From contig PLDP01000041.1 in NCBI GenBank assembly GCA_003136795.1, positions 4,956 through 18,307 of the forward strand: 13,352 bases of DNA, in the 5' to 3' direction. Positions within the stretch are counted from its first letter, which is position 1; the number at the start of each line of letters is the position of its first letter. The DNA is from Actinomycetota bacterium (GTDB lineage Bacteria > Actinomycetota > Thermoleophilia > Gaiellales > Gaiellaceae). Shown here in pieces: positions 1 through 7,910 of the stretch. Under the pieces are notes generated by a model, which was given only the letters and a program-made list of their open reading frames with translations, had not been told where the DNA came from and did not search any database. The position numbers and the translations under genes were made by a program.

Positions 1-1
1 G

Positions 2-2137
2 CTCGCGTCGTGGGCGGTGCCGAAAGGCATGCCGCTCGAGCCGGGCGACAAGGCGCTGGCGGTCCACGTCGAGGACCACCCGCTCGAATACGCGTCGTTC
101 CACGGCGAGATCCCGCAGGGCCAGTACGGGGCCGGCAGCGTCGAGATCTGGGACGAGGGCACCTACGACCTGCTCGAGGAGAAGCGAAACGGCCAGTTGA
201 CCTTCGAGCTGCACGGCAAGCGGCTGCGGGGGCGCTGGTCGCTCGTGCCGGCAAACCTGGACGGCAAGGAGCAGAACTGGCTCCTGATCAAGGGCCACGA
301 CGACGGCGAGCGCGAAACCGAGCGGCGCCGCTACCGGCCGATGCTCGCGACGGTCGCGACGGAGGTGCCGCACGGCGAGCTGTGGGCCCACGAGGTGAAG
401 TTCGACGGCTACCGCGCGCTCGCGTATGTCCGCGGCGGCGACTGCACGCTGCTCTCGCGCAACGACAACGACCTGACCGCGCGCTTCCCCGACGTCGCGA
501 AGGCGATCGCCAAGGCGGTGAAGAGCCCGAACGCGGTAGTCGACGGCGAGGTGTGCCGCACCGACTCTTCCGGGCGCACGAGCTTCTCGGAGCTGCAGCG
601 CGGCACGGGCGCGCTCGTCTTCTACGCGTTCGACCTGCTCGAGCTCGACGGGGAGCCGAAGCTCGATCTCCCTCTGCGCGAGCGGAAAGCGCAGTTGCGC
701 AAGCTGCTCGACCGCCGGGTGAAGACCGTCACCTACTCGGAGAGCTTCGACGACGGCGACGCGTTGTTCGAGGTCGCGCGTGAGCGGGGGCTCGAGGGCG
801 TGATCGCGAAGCGGCTCGACAGCGCCTACCAGGAAGGCAAGCGCACCCGCGACTGGCTCAAGGTCAAGACCGAATCGAACGAGGAGTTCGTCGTTGCCGG
901 CTACACGCGCGGCAGCGGGCGTCGCGCGGGCACGTTCGGCTCGCTCGTGCTCGCGGTGAACGAGGGCGATCAGCTTCGCTATGTCGGCAACGTCGGCACC
1001 GGGTTCGACGACGCGGAGATCCGCAAGCTGTTGCAGCTGCTGAAGCCGCTGCAGCGTGACACGTCGCCGTTCGCGGTCGAGCCGAAGCTGCCGCGCGTGC
1101 GCAAGGGCGACGTGCGCTGGGTCGAGCCGCAGCTCGTCGCGCAGGTGCGCTTCGGCGAGTGGACGCACGACGGGCACCTGCGCCATCCGGCCTACCTCGG
1201 CCTCCGCGACGACAAGAGCGTGTTGCCCTCTGTGATCCGGACCGGCAAGCGCGAGCTGCGGCTTACGAACCTCGACAAGCCGTTCTGGCCGGAGGAGGGA
1301 ATCGCGAAGGGCGACCTCCTGCGCTACTACCAGGCGGTCGCCCCGGTGCTCGTGCCGCACCTGAAAGACCGGCCGTTCACGATGCGCCGCTACCCCGACG
1401 GCGCCTACGGCAAGGTGTTCTTCCAGAAGGACGCGCCGACCCACATGCCGGAGTGGATCGCGACGTATCGCGCGCTCGTCTCGACGCGTGAGAGCTCACG
1501 GGCGAAGAAGTGGGTCGAGTTTCCGGTCGTGAACGACGAGCTCGCGCTCCTCTGGATGGTGAACATGGGCTGCATCGACATGAACACGTGGTATTCGCGC
1601 ATCGACAAGCCCGACCGGCCGGACTTCGTGCTCTTCGACCTCGACCCGACACCCGAGGTGCCGTGGTCGCAGACGGTGGAGGTCGCGCTGATCCTGAAGA
1701 AGCTGCTCGACGCGCTCGAGCTCCGGTCGTTCCCGAAGACCTCGGGCGGCAAGGGGTTCCACGTGCTCGTGCCGATCGACCGCCGCGCGACGTTCGACGA
1801 CACCCGAGCGTTCGCGGAACACGTCGCCGGCGCGATCGCGCGCACGCATCCGAGGCTCGCGACCACCGAGTGGTCGAAGGCGCGCCGGCGCGGCGTGCTG
1901 ATCGACTCCAACCAGAACGGCGCAGGCAAGACGATCGCGTCGGCCTATTCGGTGCGCCCGACGCCGAACGCCCCCGTGTCGACGCCGCTCACCTGGGACG
2001 AGGTGAACGACAAGCTCAATCCGTCGATCTACACGATGCAGGTGGTGCTGGAACGCGTTCGCGCGAAGGGCGACCTCTTTGCCGGGGTGTTGACGACGAG
2101 ACAGTCGTTGTCGAAGGCGCTCAAGCGGTTGGCTTGA
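2..2137 (+). CDS. ligD: ATP-dependent DNA ligase D (3'-phosphoesterase, ligase and polymerase domains), 5' end missing
   Basis: LigD repairs double-strand breaks by non-homologous end joining, usually with Ku: it trims 3' ends, fills gaps and seals nicks. The reading frame is open from base 2, where LASWAVPKG is a standard internal phosphoesterase-domain motif, so the gene starts left of the window. The phosphoesterase part (to about base 300) shows DHPLEY and IPQGQYGAG; the upstream catalytic His/Asp motif is not visible. The ligase domain follows: motif KFDGYR with the nucleotidyl lysine at 398-400, YAFDLLELDG, EGVIAKR, WLKVK, then an OB fold to about base 1215. The polymerase (archaeo-eukaryotic primase) domain runs from about 1250, with FDLDP acidic pair at 1637-1645, TSGGKGFHV and QNGAGKT. 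The order phosphoesterase-ligase-polymerase is that of Pseudomonas LigD, not the mycobacterial polymerase-first order, unless another domain lies upstream. The last 17 bases overlap the convergent gene. Ku is not in the window. Confidence 0.96.
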   Translation, partial: LASWAVPKGMPLEPGDKALAVHVEDHPLEYASFHGEIPQGQYGAGSVEIWDEGTYDLLEEKRNGQLTFELHGKRLRGRWSLVPANLDGKEQNWLLIKGHDDGERETERRRYRPMLATVATEVPHGELWAHEVKFDGYRALAYVRGGDCTLLSRNDNDLTARFPDVAKAIAKAVKSPNAVVDGEVCRTDSSGRTSFSELQRGTGALVFYAFDLLELDGEPKLDLPLRERKAQLRKLLDRRVKTVTYSESFDDGDALFEVARERGLEGVIAKRLDSAYQEGKRTRDWLKVKTESNEEFVVAGYTRGSGRRAGTFGSLVLAVNEGDQLRYVGNVGTGFDDAEIRKLLQLLKPLQRDTSPFAVEPKLPRVRKGDVRWVEPQLVAQVRFGEWTHDGHLRHPAYLGLRDDKSVLPSVIRTGKRELRLTNLDKPFWPEEGIAKGDLLRYYQAVAPVLVPHLKDRPFTMRRYPDGAYGKVFFQKDAPTHMPEWIATYRALVSTRESSRAKKWVEFPVVNDELALLWMVNMGCIDMNTWYSRIDKPDRPDFVLFDLDPTPEVPWSQTVEVALILKKLLDALELRSFPKTSGGKGFHVLVPIDRRATFDDTRAFAEHVAGAIARTHPRLATTEWSKARRRGVLIDSNQNGAGKTIASAYSVRPTPNAPVSTPLTWDEVNDKLNPSIYTMQVVLERVRAKGDLFAGVLTTRQSLSKALKRLA

Positions 2138-2670
2138 CCGGGTGTGTCCTCGCCGCCTGCTTGGCGACCGTCAGCTCCTTGCCGTCGATCGCCGCGTAGC
2201 GCAGCGCGATCGCGCTCAGCTCGTCGGAGGCCTCCTTGGCTGCGTGCCCGAGCTTCGCGTCGAGCGTCGCGGGGTCGTCGAGGTAGAGGAGCCGTGTCCA
2301 GAACGTCGTCAGCACGATCGACACCCATGGCATGAAGATCGCGTTTCGCTCCAGGGCCGCCGACGGCCGCTGAACGAAGAACGCGACGAAGATGCCGACC
2401 GTGAGACCAGCGAGCCCGATCGCCGCCGCAGCCTCGCCGACGCTCCCGGCCGTCATCCCCTTCACGAACGCGGCGACGATCGCCGCGACACCGAACACCT
2501 ATCATCGCCACGTAGCCGAGAAACACCACGCGGTACGAGCGCCGCAGGTACGCGGTCGTGCGCGCGAGTGTCTGTACGTCGTCGCGCAGGATCGACGCGG
2601 CGAGCTCGCGCAGCTCGGCGGTCGTCTCGTAAGGATCCCCGTGCCGCGGGCGGGGCAACCCCATCGTCAT
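2121..2670 (-). pseudogene. Small multi-TM membrane protein of unknown function, interrupted by a one-base insertion
   Basis: ATG at 2670 follows a strong GGAGGAGGG ribosome-binding site six bases upstream. The first frame gives a polar N-terminus (GLPRPRHGDPYETTAELREL) and then enters a hydrophobic segment (VVFLGYVAMI). Near 2498-2499 the sensible frame shifts: removing one base of the CC there (GG on the coding strand) joins ...VAMI to VFGVAAIVAAFV and gives a continuous 182-residue protein. It would have TM segments at about 47-69 and 80-100, a third hydrophobic stretch at about 111-123, and a charged C-terminal tail. As written, translation runs into an arginine-rich nonsense frame. The downstream half could only be made from a GTG at 2498, losing the N-terminus. 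I do not recognise the family. It is last in the minus-strand run, 34 bases after the acetyltransferase gene, and its 3' end overlaps ligD by 17 bases. It could be a real pseudogene or a sequencing/assembly error. Confidence 0.72.
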
Positions 2671-2704
2671 GGTGTGCCCTCCTCCGTTCGTTTGCGCGAC
2701 CCTA

Positions 2705-4057
2705 CTAGGCGCCGAAGAGCTCCAGCAACCCCGCAAGACCGATCAGCTCGACCGGGACCGGCGAGCGGAACCGCTCGCGCCGCAGCTCGAGGTCGGCGTG
2801 CTCGACCGGAACGCCGCGCGGGCTCACGGTGTGTGCGCCCACGAGCTCGTAGCCGAGCTTCCGCGAGACACCGAGTGACGCGGGATTGCCCTCGATCGCA
2901 CCCGAGGTGGCAACCTCGGCGCCGAGGCCGGTGAACGCCAGCTCGAGGACGGCCGCGCGCATCTCGGTCCCGAGCCCGCGTCCTTGCCACGCGCCGCCGA
3001 GCCACGAGCCCGTGTCGACCGAGCGACGCTCGGCGAAGCGCTCGCCCCGGATCTCCTGCACGCCGATCGGCTCGCCGTCAGCGAAGGCGACGAGCGGCAG
3101 CGACCAATCGTCGGGCGTGGTCGAGGCGAGCTTGATGCGAAAGTGCGCGAGGAAGCTCCCTTCGTCGAGGTGGTCGGTCCACGCGACCCCGAACGGCATC
3201 TCGGCCGGGTCGTGGATGCCGGCTTGGGCGACCTCGAAGAGGCGCCGGAGCTCCGCGACGGTGGGAAGCCGCAACTCGAGCCGTGGCGTCCGCAGGCGCA
3301 GACGGGTCGACGGATGCGGGAACTTCGTCAGGAAGTCGCGCCGGCCGACGACGTCGAAGCCGAGCTTCGCGTAGAGGAGCCGCGGCCAGTCGTCGGCGAG
3401 CGCTTCGAGGAACACGACATCGTGCTGCCGGCGCGCTTCGTCGAGCGCAAACTGCACGATCGCGCGGCCGAGGCCGCGGCCGCGGTAGGCGTGCACCGCC
3501 TCGACGTCCTCGATCTGCGCGGTGCGCCCGTCGCTGCGCACCTCGCAGTACGCGGCGATCTCGCTGCCAACGACGGCGGCGAAGAATCGCGTCGCAATCG
3601 CGCGCATGATCAGTCGCTTCGCCTCGTTCAGCTGCGCTGCGATCTCGTCGTCGCCCCACGGCTCCGCGACCGTGGTCGCGGTCCGCGCCGGGACGAGCCG
3701 GTCGAACTCGACCTCCTGCACCATCGAGGTGTCGACGAGGCGGTCCGGTTCGCGCGCATGAGCGAACACGAGATGCGTGGACCGGAGGTAGTCGTGACGC
3801 GCGAGCGCCGCGGCCGTCGCGTCGTCGCCTAGCTCGAGGATCACGCGCCGGTGGTGGTAGGGCTCCATCGTCGCGTCCGCCTCCGTCGCGACCGCGTTGG
3901 GGTCGACGCCCAGCGTCTCGATCGACAGGTAGTTCGCGTCGTAGACGCTCGGCACGGAGTCGGCGAAGAGCCCCACGCCGTGCGCTGTCGGGACCCGCCG
4001 CTCGGCGGCGGCGAGCTGCAGCGTTCGCCGGAAGTCGTGGATGCGCTCGAGGCTCAC
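2705..4057 (-). CDS. Tandem GNAT-family N-acetyltransferase
   Basis: This 450-residue protein contains two recognisable acetyl-CoA-binding GNAT domains. The first covers about residues 115-245, with the P-loop-like YRGRGLGRA at 191-199 and the closing LLYAKLGFDVVGR. The second covers about 255-430 and is RimJ/RimL-like: it opens with LRTPRLELRLP, carries QGRGLGTEMRAAV at 358-370 and ends with NPASLGVSRKLGYELVG. Residues 1-110 (VILELGDDATAAALAR, STHLVFAHA) may be a degenerate GNAT-like half. The start is taken as GTG 4057, because the frame upstream lies inside the sigma-factor gene and reads as low-complexity arginine-rich sequence; AAGATAGGG just upstream is a modest ribosome-binding site. 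GNAT enzymes transfer acetyl groups to small amines, antibiotics or protein N-termini; the substrate here cannot be predicted. It lies 16 bases after the sigma gene, so co-transcription is likely, though ECF42 control is only inferred. Confidence 0.88.
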   Translation of the reverse strand: MSLERIHDFRRTLQLAAAERRVPTAHGVGLFADSVPSVYDANYLSIETLGVDPNAVATEADATMEPYHHRRVILELGDDATAAALARHDYLRSTHLVFAHAREPDRLVDTSMVQEVEFDRLVPARTATTVAEPWGDDEIAAQLNEAKRLIMRAIATRFFAAVVGSEIAAYCEVRSDGRTAQIEDVEAVHAYRGRGLGRAIVQFALDEARRQHDVVFLEALADDWPRLLYAKLGFDVVGRRDFLTKFPHPSTRLRLRTPRLELRLPTVAELRRLFEVAQAGIHDPAEMPFGVAWTDHLDEGSFLAHFRIKLASTTPDDWSLPLVAFADGEPIGVQEIRGERFAERRSVDTGSWLGGAWQGRGLGTEMRAAVLELAFTGLGAEVATSGAIEGNPASLGVSRKLGYELVGAHTVSPRGVPVEHADLELRRERFRSPVPVELIGLAGLLELFGA

Positions 4058-4073
4058 CGCCCTATCTTGGCGG

Positions 4074-5231
4074 TTAGAGCGTCGCGAGCTTCCGTTCGAG
4101 GAACCGCCGCTCGTGGTCGGCGTGCGCGAGCTCGAGTGCGCGGGTGTAGGCGACCCGGGCTTCTTCCCGCCGATCGAGCCGGCGCGAGAGCTCGGCGCGC
4201 GCCGCGTGGAGGTAGTGATAGTTATCGAGCTCGAGCCGGTCGACGATTGCGAGGCCGGCGAGCGGGCCTTCCGCCTCGGCGACTGCGACCGCACGATTCA
4301 GCTCGACCACCGGCGACCGCGTCAGCCGGTAGAGCTCGCCGTAGAGCGCGGCGATCTGCGTCCAGTCGATCGGATCCTCCGCGTGCAACGCGGCGATCGC
4401 CGCCTGAACGACGTACGGGCCGCGCCCCTGCAGGGCGAGCGCCCGGTCCAGCGCGACCCGTCCTCGCTGGAGCTCCGCGCCGTCCCAGAGCTCGCGGTCC
4501 TGGTCGCGGAGCAGCACCAGGTCGCCATTCCTCAGGCGGGCGTCGCGTCGCGCCTCGACGAGCACCATCAACGCGACCAGGCCGTGTACCTCCGGCTCGT
4601 CGGGCATCAGCTGCGCGAGCGCTTGCCCGAGCCGGATCGCCTCCACGGCGAGGTCGTCCCTCCCGCCGTAGCCCTCGTTGAACACGAGGTACACGACGGC
4701 GAGCACCGCCGCGAGCCGGTCCGGCAGAAGATGGTCGGCCGGCACGCGGAAGGGAATGCCGGCCGAGCGGATCTTCTGCTTGGCACGGACGAGTCGTTGC
4801 GCCATCGTCGGCTCCGGCACGAGGAAGGCGCGAGCGATCTCCTCGGTCGAGAGGCCCCCGAGCGTGCGTAGCGTGAGCGCGACCTGTGCATCGAGCGCGA
4901 GCGCCGGATGACAGCACGTGAAGATCAGCTCCAGGCGTTCGTCGGGGAACGTCGTCTCGTCCAGATCGTCCTTCACGGCCTCCTCGATCCTGAGCAGCTT
5001 CGTCTTCTCCGCGAGCGTGCGCTCGCGCCTGATCCGGTCGATTGCTCGGTTGCGCGCGGTCGTCGTCAGCCAGGCCCCCGGGTTGTCCGGCAGCCCATTG
5101 CGCGGCCAGCGCTCGGCGGCGATCGCGAAGGCCTCCTGGGCGGCGTCCTCGGCGCGGTCGAAGTCGCCGAGGAAGCCGACCAGATTGGCGAGGACGCGTC
5201 CCCACTCGTCACGGAAGACGTCCTCGATCAG
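4074..5231 (-). CDS. ECF RNA polymerase sigma factor, ECF42 type with C-terminal TPR-like extension
   Basis: The 385-residue protein has a region-2 domain at about 4-72 ([46 protein letters not shown]) and a region-4 helix-turn-helix at about 100-155 ([29 protein letters not shown]). Then comes a 200-plus-residue extension typical of ECF42 sigma factors ([18 protein letters not shown], then helical TPR-like sequence to LERKLATL). It should direct RNA polymerase to a small set of promoters. ECF42 members usually lack an anti-sigma partner and are thought to be controlled through the extension. The gene for a DGPF protein directly upstream is the family's usual neighbour. There is no in-frame ATG, GTG or TTG near the expected N-terminus; the best start is CTG at 5231, which overlaps the upstream TGA by two bases and begins the protein at the IEDVF motif expected of the family. 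Upstream in-frame sequence is [10 protein letters not shown], clearly read-through of the other gene. Family call is strong; start is uncertain. Confidence 0.92.
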   Translation of the reverse strand: MIEDVFRDEWGRVLANLVGFLGDFDRAEDAAQEAFAIAAERWPRNGLPDNPGAWLTTTARNRAIDRIRRERTLAEKTKLLRIEEAVKDDLDETTFPDERLELIFTCCHPALALDAQVALTLRTLGGLSTEEIARAFLVPEPTMAQRLVRAKQKIRSAGIPFRVPADHLLPDRLAAVLAVVYLVFNEGYGGRDDLAVEAIRLGQALAQLMPDEPEVHGLVALMVLVEARRDARLRNGDLVLLRDQDRELWDGAELQRGRVALDRALALQGRGPYVVQAAIAALHAEDPIDWTQIAALYGELYRLTRSPVVELNRAVAVAEAEGPLAGLAIVDRLELDNYHYLHAARAELSRRLDRREEARVAYTRALELAHADHERRFLERKLATL

Positions 5232-5542
5232 CGTTCCACCAGCGGCCGAACCTCGACCGCGCCGCCGAGCCGCGCCGCCGGCACTTTGGTAGCGAACTCG
5301 AGCGCGTCGTCGAGGTTGGGGACGTCGATCAGGTAGAAGCCGCCGAGTGCCTCCTTCGTCTCGACGAAGGGCCCGTCCGTCGTCAATGTCTCGCCGTTCT
5401 CGACGCGCACGGTGGTCGCCGTCGTGGTCGGCTGGAGCTGCGCGCCGCCGACGGCGCGTTCGGAGAGCGCCATGTACTCCGCGCTGATTGCAGGATCGGG
5501 TGCGCCTTCCTCGGGGCTGTAGATCAGGATCGCGTACTTCAT
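5228..5542 (-). CDS. YCII/DGPF-domain protein, ECF42 partner
   Basis: This 104-residue soluble protein has the YCII-related fold pattern: [12 protein letters not shown] at the start, [12 protein letters not shown], the signature [21 protein letters not shown] (DGPF at 56-59), and the closing [17 protein letters not shown] proteins are encoded next to ECF42 sigma factors and are their typical targets; their biochemical role is unknown. ATG 5542 has a good GAGGAGGAG ribosome-binding site. The stop codon overlaps the proposed CTG start of the sigma gene, suggesting translational coupling. Compared with usual DGPF proteins (about 115-120 residues, from memory) the stretch between the first helix and LQP is about ten residues shorter ([17 protein letters not shown]). 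A candidate ECF42 promoter sits 31 to 57 bases upstream of the start. Confidence 0.93.
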   Translation of the reverse strand: MKYAILIYSPEEGAPDPAISAEYMALSERAVGGAQLQPTTTATTVRVENGETLTTDGPFVETKEALGGFYLIDVPNLDDALEFATKVPAARLGGAVEVRPLVER

Positions 5543-5568
5543 GTCTCCTCCTCGTTCGGTTTACGACC

Positions 5569-7809
5569 CTACGACGAACGGGAGGCGCCGAAATCGACAA
5601 GCCGGGAGAGAAAGGTCAGTGCGCCCGCTTTGTCGAGCATGTCGTTCAAGTTGCCGCACTTGGGGCTCTGGACGCAAGAGGGACAGCCGTCGTGGCAGGG
5701 GCAGCCGCGGATCAGCGCGGCGGTGTCGCGGGCCCAGCCCTCGAACTGCTCGAAGCCGCGCTCGGTGATGCCGACGCCGCCGGGATGGCCGTCGTAGACG
5801 AAGACGGTTGGGCGGCCGGTCTGCGGGTGGATGTTCGTCGAGAGGCCGCCGATGTCCCAGCGGTCGCACATCGCCCAGAGCGGCAGGAGCGCGATCAGCG
5901 CGTGCTCCGCGGCGTGCAGGGTGCCGAGCAGCTTCGGCATCTCGTCGAGCTCGGCGAGCTGATGAGGCTCGGGCAGGAACCAGATCGCCTCGGTGGAGAA
6001 CGTCGTCGGCGGTAACGCGAGCGCAACGAGCTCGAGGCGCTCCTGCCCGGAGATCGTCCTGCGCTCGTAGCCGACGACCTGCTCGGTCACGACGATCTCG
6101 CCGAAGGCGAGCTCGAGGCCGAGCCGCCATTCGACGCGCCGAGGCTCGACGATCTCGGTCATCGTCTCCTTCTTCGCCTGCGTGTACCAGTTGCCGGCGA
6201 ACGGCTCGACGACGGCGTGCAGCGTCGTCAGGTCGAGCTCGCGCACGAGAAACGACTCGCCGCGATGGAGATAGACGGCCCCTTCGTGGACGGTTGTGTA
6301 CGCGCGGCTGCGCTCGACGAGCCCGAGCACGGAGCCCGTCGTCCCGTCGACGACGGTGAACGCATCGGGATCGGTCGAACGAAGCGGGACGCGCGCGGCG
6401 GGGTGGTCCTTGCCGGCCCAGACGATGCCGGCGGGCGTCTGCTTCAACTCGGGATCCAGGCGAGCGGCCCGGATCGCCTCGGGGCCGAGCGTCGCGGCGT
6501 CGTCGTCGGTCAGCGGCGCCTCGTAGGCGGCGGCGCGAACGTGCCCGGCGAGCACGCGCGGGTTCGCGTGGTCGAGGATCGCGGCCTCGACGCGGCGGCC
6601 GAGCAGCTTGTCGGGCTCGCGCATGAAGAACTGGTCGAGCGCGTCCTCGGTCGCAACGAGCACTGCGAGCCCGTTGCCGCGCCGCCCTGCGCGGCCCCAC
6701 TGCTGGCGCAGCGACGCGATCGTGCCGGGGAATCCGACCGAGATCACGGCGTCCAGCAGTCCGATGTCGATCCCGAGCTCGAGCGCGTTCGTTGCGGACA
6801 CGCCGAGCAGCTCGCCGGCGGCCAGCCGCCGTTCGATCTCGCGCCGCTCGGGCGCGGTGTAGCCGGCGCGGTAGGGCGAGAGGTGCGTGTCGTCGCCGAG
6901 GCGCTCCGCGGTGAAGCGGTGGATCAGCTCGGCTGCCTTGCGGCTCTTCGCGAAGGTCAGCGTGCGCAGGCCCCGGTCGACGAACATCGCCTGCAGGCGC
7001 GCCGCCTCTGCGAGCGCCGACGCGCGCACGCCGAGCTCGCCGTCGAGCAGCGGCGGGTTCCAGAGCACGATGGTGCGTTCCGTCCGCGGGGCGGCGTCGT
7101 CCCCGATCACGGTCACCGGCTCGCCGATCAGCGCCGAGCCGAGCTCACCAGGGTTCGAGATGGTCGCCGAGGCGAGCACGAATTGCGGCTCCGAGCCGTA
7201 GACGCGGGCGAGCCGCCGCAGGCGGCGCAAGACGTTCGCGACGTGCGAGCCGAAGACACCGCGGTAGACGTGCGCCTCGTCGACGACGACGTAGCGCAGG
7301 TTCGACAGCACATCGCCCCAGCGGTCGTGGTTCGGGAGCAGCCCCACATGGATCATGTCGGGGTTCGTCAGGATCACGTTTGCCCACTTGCGGATCTGCC
7401 AGCGCTGCTCGGTCGGCGTATCGCCGTCGTAGATCGCAGGCTTGAGTCGCGGGGCGCGGTATGCGGCCAGCGCGCGGAATTGGTCCTGCGCGAGCGCCTT
7501 CGTCGGGTAGAGGTAGAGCGCCCGGTCCTTCGGCCGTCGCGCCAGCGAGTCGAGCACCGGCAGGTTGAAGGCGAGCGTCTTCCCCGACGCGGTTCCCGTC
7601 GTCACCATCACGTGCTCGCCGCGCTGCGACGCGTCCCACACCGCCCGCTGGTGGGCGTAGAGCCGGGGGACGCCGACTGCGTCCCGGACGCGCGGGTCGA
7701 GCTCGTCCGGCAGCGGCGCGAACCGCGCTTCGCGTTCCGGCTCGGTGACGAGGTGCGCGAGCTCCTCGCCCTGCAGCAGCCCCTCCCAGCGCAGGACGTC
7801 GACGCTCAC
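5569..7809 (-). CDS. DEAH-box helicase with C-terminal DUF1998/zinc-binding domain (MrfA/YprA-like)
   Basis: The 746 residues match the size and layout of B. subtilis MrfA (YprA), a 3'-5' DNA helicase for mitomycin C damage. Visible helicase motifs: the Q-like region [12 protein letters not shown] (48-59), Walker A GTASGKT (72-78), motif Ia [15 protein letters not shown], Walker B DEAH (177-180), SATISNP (214-220), [13 protein letters not shown] in domain 2, and motif [12 protein letters not shown] (369-378). The C-terminal half has the DUF1998 pattern ([34 protein letters not shown]) and a Cys cluster [16 protein letters not shown] at 703-718, expected to bind zinc. GTG 7809 is the likely start; there is no Shine-Dalgarno, but a possible -10 box TAGCAT lies seven bases upstream, so it may be leaderless. 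The MrfB exonuclease partner is not adjacent: the gene upstream is the divergent thi operon. The gene's 3' end holds the -35 element of the candidate ECF42 promoter. Confidence 0.93.
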   Translation of the reverse strand: MSVDVLRWEGLLQGEELAHLVTEPEREARFAPLPDELDPRVRDAVGVPRLYAHQRAVWDASQRGEHVMVTTGTASGKTLAFNLPVLDSLARRPKDRALYLYPTKALAQDQFRALAAYRAPRLKPAIYDGDTPTEQRWQIRKWANVILTNPDMIHVGLLPNHDRWGDVLSNLRYVVVDEAHVYRGVFGSHVANVLRRLRRLARVYGSEPQFVLASATISNPGELGSALIGEPVTVIGDDAAPRTERTIVLWNPPLLDGELGVRASALAEAARLQAMFVDRGLRTLTFAKSRKAAELIHRFTAERLGDDTHLSPYRAGYTAPERREIERRLAAGELLGVSATNALELGIDIGLLDAVISVGFPGTIASLRQQWGRAGRRGNGLAVLVATEDALDQFFMREPDKLLGRRVEAAILDHANPRVLAGHVRAAAYEAPLTDDDAATLGPEAIRAARLDPELKQTPAGIVWAGKDHPAARVPLRSTDPDAFTVVDGTTGSVLGLVERSRAYTTVHEGAVYLHRGESFLVRELDLTTLHAVVEPFAGNWYTQAKKETMTEIVEPRRVEWRLGLELAFGEIVVTEQVVGYERRTISGQERLELVALALPPTTFSTEAIWFLPEPHQLAELDEMPKLLGTLHAAEHALIALLPLWAMCDRWDIGGLSTNIHPQTGRPTVFVYDGHPGGVGITERGFEQFEGWARDTAALIRGCPCHDGCPSCVQSPKCGNLNDMLDKAGALTFLSRLVDFGASRSS
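5573..5599 (-). promoter_or_regulatory. Candidate ECF42-dependent promoter of the DGPF-sigma genes
   Basis: On the minus strand TGTCGA (5599-5594) is followed after 17 bases by CGTC (5576-5573). This fits the signature I recall for ECF42 promoters, TGTCGA at -35 and CGA/TC at -10. Start of transcription would fall near 5566, giving a leader of about 24 bases carrying the GAGGAGGAG site before ATG 5542. The -35 lies in the last codons of the helicase gene, so part of the match is also coding sequence. Confidence 0.6.
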
Positions 7810-7816
7810 TCTGACG

Positions 7817-7822
7817 ATGCTA
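7817..7822 (-). promoter_or_regulatory. Candidate -10 box of the helicase gene (leaderless start)
   Basis: On the minus strand TAGCAT (TAnnnT type) lies seven bases before GTG 7809, which is the spacing expected when transcription begins at or next to the start codon. The absence of a Shine-Dalgarno supports this. The box shares GCTAGC with the opposite -10 candidate. No clear -35 is seen. Confidence 0.4.
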
Positions 7823-7826
7823 GCCT
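7821..7826 (+). promoter_or_regulatory. Candidate -10 box of the thi operon
   Basis: TAGCCT fits the loose actinobacterial TAnnnT pattern and would place transcription start near 7832-7833, at the 5' edge of the TPP aptamer. No convincing -35 is seen; the region about 17 bases upstream is inside the helicase coding sequence. Position relative to the riboswitch is the main support. Confidence 0.35.
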
Positions 7827-7829
7827 CGG

Positions 7830-7905
7830 GCTACCGGGGTGCCCCGCGTGGGGCTGAGATCACACCCGTTGAACCTGATCCGGTTCGCACCGGCGGAGGG
7901 AGTGC
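7830..7905 (+). promoter_or_regulatory. TPP (THI-box) riboswitch
   Basis: All conserved blocks of the thiamine-diphosphate aptamer are present in order: CCGGGGTGCC (7834-7843), the stem with GGGGCTGAGAT (7850-7860), ACACCC (7862-7867), GAACCTGATCCGGTT (7871-7885), CACCGGCG and the terminal GGAGGGAG (7895-7902). The CTGAGA and CCTGATC bulges contact the pyrimidine and diphosphate parts of TPP in known aptamers. The 3' GGAGGG doubles as the ribosome-binding site for the GTG at 7911, so ligand binding would hide it directly and block translation. There is no terminator-like hairpin between aptamer and gene, so translational control is the natural reading. The gene block it controls is entirely thiamine-related. 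Confidence 0.95.
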
Positions 7906-7910
7906 AGCTC

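Noticed and set aside
1405..1929. Antisense open frame (174 codons) within ligD
   Set aside because: Mirror of the ligD polymerase domain, with no recognisable domain or ribosome-binding site.
3915..3925. TGTCGA on the minus strand inside the acetyltransferase gene
   Set aside because: The nearest CGTC is about 13 bases away, too short a spacer, and no gene start follows.
5631..5636. Second TGTCGA on the + strand near the ECF42 promoter
   Set aside because: Wrong strand for the sigma operon, with no gene start downstream on that strand. A chance hexamer in high-GC coding DNA.
6217..7857. Very long open frame (546 codons) antisense to the helicase gene
   Set aside because: Arginine- and low-complexity-rich translation without motifs. 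Such mirror frames are usual opposite genes with strong GC bias, and the minus-strand helicase explains the region fully.
7839..7910. Extending the thiD coding region upstream to the first open codon at 7839 or the GTG at 7902
   Set aside because: Those codons lie inside the TPP aptamer. The Shine-Dalgarno spacing and family N-terminus support 7911.
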